Assembly (NCBI GenBank): GCA_010027825.1
Contig: RGUK01000037.1
Location: forward strand, 1-11,207
DNA: 11,207 nt
Direction: 5' to 3'
Source: a bacterium
GTDB taxonomy: Bacteria > Dependentiae > Babeliae > Babeliales > RVW-14
Made by a program: the position numbers and the translations under genes. The notes under the pieces are model-generated. The model did no database searches, was not told the origin of the DNA, and saw only the letters and a program-made list of their open reading frames with translations. Positions 7,735 through 11,207 of this stretch are shown piece after piece; the stretch's first letter is position 1; every line of letters starts with the position of its first letter.

Positions 7735-10413
7735 TTAGGTGACAAATGTTACGGTCTTGCCGGCTGTCGCACGCAAGAAGTCCAAATCAAAATAGTCCTT
7801 GGAAACCTTTGTGACCCTGTACAGGTCGCCCGGGAGATCCATCGCGAGTACGACTTCGCCCGGCTGGCATCCGTTTCCTCCGTCGGCATATTCCACGAGC
7901 TGCGGGTGCTGCTGGGTGAAGTTCAGCACGTGGCTATATTCTCCGTTGTCGTGAAGTTCAATCTGATAGCTTCCCAAATAGCCGCTCCCGCGGTAGTCTA
8001 CCGTGCCGTATTGGGCAAACACGCTTGCGCGGTGAATGGCCTTGTTGTTGACCAGGTCAATTTCGTATATGACGCCTCGTGCGATGGCGCGGGGATCGTT
8101 GCTGTGCGGGAAATAGGTCTGGGCCCTTTGGGCCTTGACGGAGCCAGTTGCCGTGACCGTTCCGCTTGTGGCGGTGGTATATGTAAAGGTGTTGGTGTTG
8201 GTCACCGTTATGGCATATACGCCGTTCAGATCGACGGGCGTGGCTCCCGTCATCTTCACATACGCTCCCGTCGCGTACCCGTGATTTGCGACGGTCGCCG
8301 TTGCGGTTGTTCCATTGCGCGACAAAGCGGTGACGGTTTTCTGTAGGTTTGAGCTGCCCGGGAAAAAGCCCACCTGGTTGTCGAAAATAGAGATTATTTC
8401 GTTGCCCGGCGTGAGTGGCTCTATGTGGGGACACCACCGAGCATGATGCTGGCCTTCCGGGCCCAGATACTCATAACCGCTTTCCAGCGTGGGTTCGCCA
8501 TCCAGTTCTAGGAATTTGGCGTTGGCGAGAGTCGTGGCGTTGGCCGTCTGCGCGATTCCGCCCCATGGCTGGGATGATCCCTGCACCACCCATTTGACGG
8601 CTTTTGTCTCATGATCAAGGCATACGATTGCAGAACACTGGCGACAGCTTAGGAGCATGTCGCCGGTGACCGGGTGCGAGTCGACCGAGTTCATGTGAAA
8701 GAACGACGCATTGCGGGCGAGTGTCGTCTGGTCAAACGCGTCCGAGGTCCACCATTCCCATCCTATGGTTCCGTTCGGACGCTGCTCCTGCACGTACACT
8801 CCGTAGGACTTGTCCGTGAGGGCCTGCGATCCGTTCGCGGGCGTCGTGATGAAGTGGTTGTATATGATGTTGCCTCGGCGGTCCGGAGGACTCTTGACCT
8901 CCAAAAACTCGTGGTTGCCGAAGCTGTACTGGTACGGGTTTCCGTTGCGAGTTGTGGGCAAGAACTCTAACTGGCGGGTGCTGATGTTCGTGTTTCCCAC
9001 GGTCATCGAATAGCGGGTTCCCGTTCCGTTGCGGCTTACGCCGATCTTGTTTCGGTCGTTGCCGTGCTGGGCGAGATGGGGAGTGCCTGCGTTTTGCACA
9101 TACCATATGGGCAGACCGTGTTCGTTGTAGACAATGTTGTAGTTTTCGGCGACTATGTCCCTTCTGCTTGTCGTGATGTAATATCCAGGAATGTAATTCT
9201 CCGTTGGGGGAGTGATTAACGTCCCGTACTGGATGTCGGAAGGAAGAAGCCTTATGTAGTACTCCTGCGATCCGCTGGAGACCCGGATCAGCTTGTTCAC
9301 GGATCCCACGGCGGAAAAGGAGGTTCCGTTTACGGTCAGCGCGAAGGTGACCGAGGCTCCGGCGACAGAAGAGGCAGTCTTGACTCCGTAGTCGGTGATG
9401 CTTGTAGAAAACGCCGGAAAGATTGCCGAAGAAGAACCCTCTACGGACACCGCGATGTTCGTTATCGCGTCGGAGAAGTTGAACAATATGAACTGCTCCA
9501 GGTCTATCTGCGGTGGTTCCGGAGCGACCACGCCATAGACATCGTCCTGCGATATGTTCGTGGAGGCGTCTTCCGCAGGTCCGAACAGCTGCTTCACTTC
9601 ATTCGCCGTCAGCGCCCTGCTCCAAACGCCAAGGCAGTCCATCTGTACGGGCGTTGTGTTGTGGAGTCCGATGACAAACTTGCCGTCGACCGCGTTCTGC
9701 AGGGTTCCGCCAATCGAGGCCGAATCTACAAGCTCGCCGTTTTCGTAATGAAGCGCCGTTCCCGCCTGATCGTCGTAGACAAATGCGTAGTGGCGCCATC
9801 CTCCGGCGGTGGCGTCGTCTCCTGCGGTGACCACCTCTGGGTTTTCGCCCGTCGTCCGCACATTGACCCACTCGACGCTTCCGCTCGTGCCAAGTCGTAT
9901 GCGCGGGCCGTTTGCTTCCGCGAAGGAATCAAACGAAACAATCGTGTTGGCCTGATCCGCGGGGCCGCTGAAGGGTTCCGTGGCCAAGACCCTCAGCCAA
10001 AAAGCCACGGTCTTTCGCGTCGGAAAATTCGTTTGGGAGTAAAAAAAGTTGTTTTTGGACAGTTCAAGGGAGTAGTCCTGCGGGCCGAGGACATTGGGCG
10101 ACTGCAGCCTCTGCTTCTTTTCCGAAAGAAAGCCCTCGAAAAGCGGAGTATTGTTGCCCGACACGTCGGCAACGCTGCCAACCACGCTGTTGAACAGCCA
10201 AAATCCCAGCAGTCCCTGACGAAGCGCATCATAAAGTATTTCCCCGCCGTCTATGACCTGCTGCATGGATATATCCACAACCTCGCCGTCGGCCTTCTTG
10301 GTGAAAACCTTGCCGTCGGCGCAGTTTATGGCGAGTTCGCCGGTCACTAATTGGCCTGCGGAAGGAATCCTTCCGGGCACAGTGGTTCTCTTGTGTCTGA
10401 TTATGTTGGACAT
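7735..10413 (-). CDS. Tail-fibre-like protein with LamG and arylsulfotransferase-like domains (892 aa)
   Basis: Residues 1-50 are a fibre-type N-terminus (KRTTVPGRIPSAG, TGELAIN, DGKVFTKKADGEVV). Residues 67-280 are a LamG jellyroll opening with GLLGFWLFN and closing with LGVWSRALTANEVKQLF. Residues 305-395 look like a cadherin-like beta sandwich (FPAFSTSITDYGV). From about 397 to the end it matches the PAPS-independent arylsulfotransferase propeller family. Visible motifs are IVYNEHGLPIWY, NHEFLEV (His501), FHMNSVDSHPVTGDMLLSCR (His573, Arg591), QHHARW (His656-657, Arg659), ISIFDNQ (675-680) and ARGVIYEID. Known family members move sulfate between phenolic compounds through a catalytic histidine; I cannot say which histidine serves here. 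An extra beta module interrupts the propeller at about 691-761. There is no signal peptide, as expected for a virion protein. ATG 10413 follows the upstream stop by three bases, with GGGGGAG 11 bases upstream. The enzyme family call is fairly secure; activity and substrate are inferred. Confidence 0.85.
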   Translation of the reverse strand: MSNIIRHKRTTVPGRIPSAGQLVTGELAINCADGKVFTKKADGEVVDISMQQVIDGGEILYDALRQGLLGFWLFNSVVGSVADVSGNNTPLFEGFLSEKKQRLQSPNVLGPQDYSLELSKNNFFYSQTNFPTRKTVAFWLRVLATEPFSGPADQANTIVSFDSFAEANGPRIRLGTSGSVEWVNVRTTGENPEVVTAGDDATAGGWRHYAFVYDDQAGTALHYENGELVDSASIGGTLQNAVDGKFVIGLHNTTPVQMDCLGVWSRALTANEVKQLFGPAEDASTNISQDDVYGVVAPEPPQIDLEQFILFNFSDAITNIAVSVEGSSSAIFPAFSTSITDYGVKTASSVAGASVTFALTVNGTSFSAVGSVNKLIRVSSGSQEYYIRLLPSDIQYGTLITPPTENYIPGYYITTSRRDIVAENYNIVYNEHGLPIWYVQNAGTPHLAQHGNDRNKIGVSRNGTGTRYSMTVGNTNISTRQLEFLPTTRNGNPYQYSFGNHEFLEVKSPPDRRGNIIYNHFITTPANGSQALTDKSYGVYVQEQRPNGTIGWEWWTSDAFDQTTLARNASFFHMNSVDSHPVTGDMLLSCRQCSAIVCLDHETKAVKWVVQGSSQPWGGIAQTANATTLANAKFLELDGEPTLESGYEYLGPEGQHHARWCPHIEPLTPGNEIISIFDNQVGFFPGSSNLQKTVTALSRNGTTATATVANHGYATGAYVKMTGATPVDLNGVYAITVTNTNTFTYTTATSGTVTATGSVKAQRAQTYFPHSNDPRAIARGVIYEIDLVNNKAIHRASVFAQYGTVDYRGSGYLGSYQIELHDNGEYSHVLNFTQQHPQLVEYADGGNGCQPGEVVLAMDLPGDLYRVTKVSKDYFDLDFLRATAGKTVTFVT

Positions 10414-10416
10414 TGT

Positions 10417-10956
10417 TTAAAAAACTCCCCCGTCAACTACGGATTCCTTGTAAAGAACCTCTCCCCCTCCACCAAATTTAACCTCGGAATTGTTCAATCC
10501 CGAGAATGAAACCGCATTATTTACTGTTATGTTGCCGAGACCCACCATGCTTTTGGTGATGCCGCCTACCGTACCGGTGAAAGTCGGGTTGTTTATCGGG
10601 GCCCTGAGGTTTAATGCAGCTTGGGTGGCTGTGCTCACCGGCTTGTTCGCGTCGCTTGTGTTGTCGACATTTCCCAAACCCACCATGCTCTTAGTTATTC
10701 CGCCTACCGTACCGGTGAAAGTCGGATTGGCCAAGGGAGCCTTGAGGTTCAGGGCGGTCTGTGTCGCGGTGCTTACCGGCTTGTTCGCGTCGCTCGTGTT
10801 GTCGACTTCGCCGAGACCAACAGTCTGCTTTGTGGCAAGCGAAGCGATGCCAATGAGAGTGACCTTGCGAGTCTCCGTGCCAGAAGCGTTCGTGGCGGGG
10901 ACAATCGCGGTCTGCTCGGCGGGACCAGAAGGTAGCTCAGATATTTTTACGCCCAT
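10417..10956 (-). CDS. Phage tail-fibre repeat protein (179 aa)
   Basis: The protein starts MGVKISELPSGPAEQTAIVP and ends ESVVDGGVF. Residues 1-45 form a small N-terminal region (KISELP, later TETRKVTLIGIASLA) like the start of many tail-fibre and collar-associated proteins. Residues 46-91 and 92-137 are two 46-residue tandem repeats, each holding VDNTSDANKPVSTATQ, a NPTFTGTV segment and GGITKSM. A third copy starts as VGLGN at 138-142 and stops there. This repeat is well known in phage tail fibres, where it is thought to form the trimeric shaft. The C-terminus has a glycine run (FGGGGE). No catalytic motif, cysteine or membrane segment is seen. It probably serves as a shaft or connector for the larger proteins encoded next, and it is short for a complete fibre. 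Its TAA stop is in frame with the next gene, separated from that ATG by one codon. Confidence 0.85.
   Translation of the reverse strand: MGVKISELPSGPAEQTAIVPATNASGTETRKVTLIGIASLATKQTVGLGEVDNTSDANKPVSTATQTALNLKAPLANPTFTGTVGGITKSMVGLGNVDNTSDANKPVSTATQAALNLRAPINNPTFTGTVGGITKSMVGLGNITVNNAVSFSGLNNSEVKFGGGGEVLYKESVVDGGVF
10546..10683 (-). repeat. Fibre repeat unit 2 (138 bp, 46 aa)
   Basis: Second full copy (residues 92-137), directly adjoining unit 1 and followed by a five-residue start of a third copy at 10531-10545. A direct tandem duplication is the simplest origin. Confidence 0.85.
10684..10821 (-). repeat. Fibre repeat unit 1 (138 bp, 46 aa)
   Basis: First full copy of the 46-codon unit in the fibre-repeat gene (residues 46-91). 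It differs from unit 2 at only a few residues, such as VGLGE for VGLGN and LKAPLAN for LRAPINN. Confidence 0.85.
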
Positions 10957-10961
10957 TTTTT

Positions 10962-10965
10962 CCTC
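10962..10965 (-). promoter_or_regulatory. Ribosome binding site fixing the start at 10956
   Basis: GAGG followed by five A residues and then ATG at 10956. This decides the start. The frame could be extended upstream to a GTG at 11001, but that start has no purine-rich site, and the extension would run through the hairpin and through this ribosome site. Confidence 0.65.
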
Positions 10966-10970
10966 ACTAG

Positions 10971-11002
10971 AGTGAATCCGATGTATTGAATACATATTCA
11001 CT
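10971..11002 (-). promoter_or_regulatory. Two-stem inverted repeat before the fibre-repeat gene
   Basis: In the gap between the small ORF and the next gene there is a 7-bp outer stem (10971-10977 with 10996-11002, AGTGAAT/ATTCACT). It is stacked on a 6-bp inner stem (10981-10986 with 10990-10995, ATGTAT/ATACAT) with a 3-base loop and a 3-base bulge on one side. All 13 pairs are Watson-Crick. In the minus-strand transcript it ends five bases before the GAGG site of the next gene. It could be an mRNA leader hairpin affecting initiation, a processing site, or an operator. It lacks a following U-run in the minus direction, so it is not a normal terminator for this operon. The structure is seen; the function is unknown. 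Confidence 0.4.
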
Positions 11003-11034
11003 TTTCGTTGAATTTTGTTGCAAGAAATTGAAGT

Positions 11035-11154
11035 TTACGCCCTAAATAAAGGCGTGAAAACAGCGTCAAAAAAGGGCAGAGACAAGGAGCCAAGGTTGGT
11101 GCGTTCCGCCACCTTGACCCTCTGGTTCGTCACGCTGGCGTTGATCGGTGGCAT
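11035..11154 (-). CDS. Small ORF, 39 aa, unknown function
   Basis: This is a 39-codon frame with ATG at 11154, sharing one base with the upstream TGA, and TAA at 11035-11037. It has a GGAGG site seven bases upstream. The protein starts MPPINASVTNQRVKVAER and ends SLPFFDAVFTPLFRA. It shows no signal peptide, no cysteine and no clear membrane segment. The start is supported by the ribosome site and the stop-start overlap, which implies translational coupling. The opening resembles the short beta-strand N-terminus (INASVTN...) seen at the start of some phage appendage proteins, so it could be a small tail accessory protein or the remnant of a longer fibre gene cut short. I do not recognise a family. 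The alternative is that it is a chance frame in a leader region. Confidence 0.45.
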   Translation of the reverse strand: MPPINASVTNQRVKVAERTNLGSLSLPFFDAVFTPLFRA

Positions 11155-11207
11155 CAGAGAGCCTCCACGAATCCGGTCAGCGCAGTGCGAACCGTGAGTC
11201 CCTGCGT
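11154..11207 (-). CDS. C-terminal end of an unidentified protein (partial)
   Basis: The minus strand is open from the right window edge for 17 codons and ends in TGA at 11154-11156. The visible tail reads TQGLTVRTALTGFVEAL, which is too short to assign to a family. It is called a gene end because the frame closes exactly where the next start codon begins, in the overlap TGATG, and because a GGAGG ribosome site for the next gene lies within it. This tight overlap is typical of phage operons. By position it may be another tail or baseplate gene, but that is context only. Confidence 0.5.
   Translation of the reverse strand, partial: TQGLTVRTALTGFVEAL
11162..11166 (-). promoter_or_regulatory. 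Ribosome binding site of the 39-aa ORF
   Basis: The minus strand reads GGAGG followed by seven bases and the ATG at 11154. It lies inside the last codons of the upstream gene. It is the best Shine-Dalgarno match in the window and is the main reason to accept the short ORF after it. Confidence 0.6.

Noticed and set aside
10414..10424. Possible frameshift slippery site (a run of six T followed by AAAC on the minus strand) at the end of the fibre-repeat gene
   Set aside because: In the gene's frame the codons are GTT TTT TAA, which does not fit the X-XXY-YYZ register. A -1 shift would not lead into the next gene, which is already in frame 0.
10957..11001. Upstream GTG start at 11001 for the fibre-repeat gene (15 extra residues)
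   Set aside because: It has no ribosome site, runs through the hairpin, and would bury the GAGG site that serves ATG 10956. MGVKISELP also looks like a natural fibre-protein start.
10971..11020. Terminator or sigma70-type promoter in the gap before the fibre-repeat gene
   Set aside because: The hairpin has no U-run after it in the minus direction. A TTGCAA box exists but no good -10 box at proper spacing; AT-rich chance matches are expected here.

Overview
The window looks like the tail-fibre and receptor-binding section of a bacteriophage or prophage. No terminase, capsid, tape-measure, integrase or host gene is visible, so the phage assignment rests on the modules in the proteins. These are classic phage tail-fibre repeats (VGLGNVDNTSDANKPVST type), two proteins that begin with the short tail-fibre N-terminal module related to the major tropism determinant N-domain, and many LamG/concanavalin-A-like jellyroll domains. 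The host cannot be named from the sequence. Stops used are TAA and TGA with the standard code, and several starts carry purine-rich Shine-Dalgarno sites (GAGG, GGAGG).

All supported genes lie on the minus strand and read from the right edge to the left edge with almost no spacing, which suggests one operon. From right to left they are: the last 17 codons of an unidentified gene (11154-11207); a 39-aa small ORF overlapping its stop by one base (11035-11154); a gap of about 80 bases holding a perfect two-stem inverted repeat just before a GAGG ribosome site; a 179-aa tail-fibre repeat protein (10417-10956); an 892-aa protein combining a fibre-type N-terminus, a LamG domain, a cadherin-like sandwich and an arylsulfotransferase-like propeller (7735-10413); a 523-aa protein with the N-module and two LamG domains (6149-7720); and a giant open frame of at least 2045 codons (1-6137, running off the left edge) with the same N-module and two LamG domains, followed by a tandem array of seven more LamG domains.

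A reasonable working picture (inference) is a set of exchangeable host-contact proteins. The small repeat protein would be a stalk or connector. The LamG proteins would be carbohydrate- or surface-binding adhesins. The arylsulfotransferase-like protein would add an enzyme that handles sulfate esters at the host surface or its surroundings. The 523-aa and >2045-aa proteins share the same first three modules, so the giant one reads like the shorter one extended by an expanding LamG array. Repeats in that array differ strongly in base composition but keep near-identical short DNA segments at fixed places, which suggests cassette exchange.

The most notable items are the arylsulfotransferase-like enzyme built onto a tail-fibre-type N-terminus, the foreign beta module inserted in its propeller, and the mosaic LamG array. 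No RNA gene, CRISPR array, insertion sequence, retroelement, convincing promoter or terminator was found. No stretch of more than about 80 bases lacks a gene.
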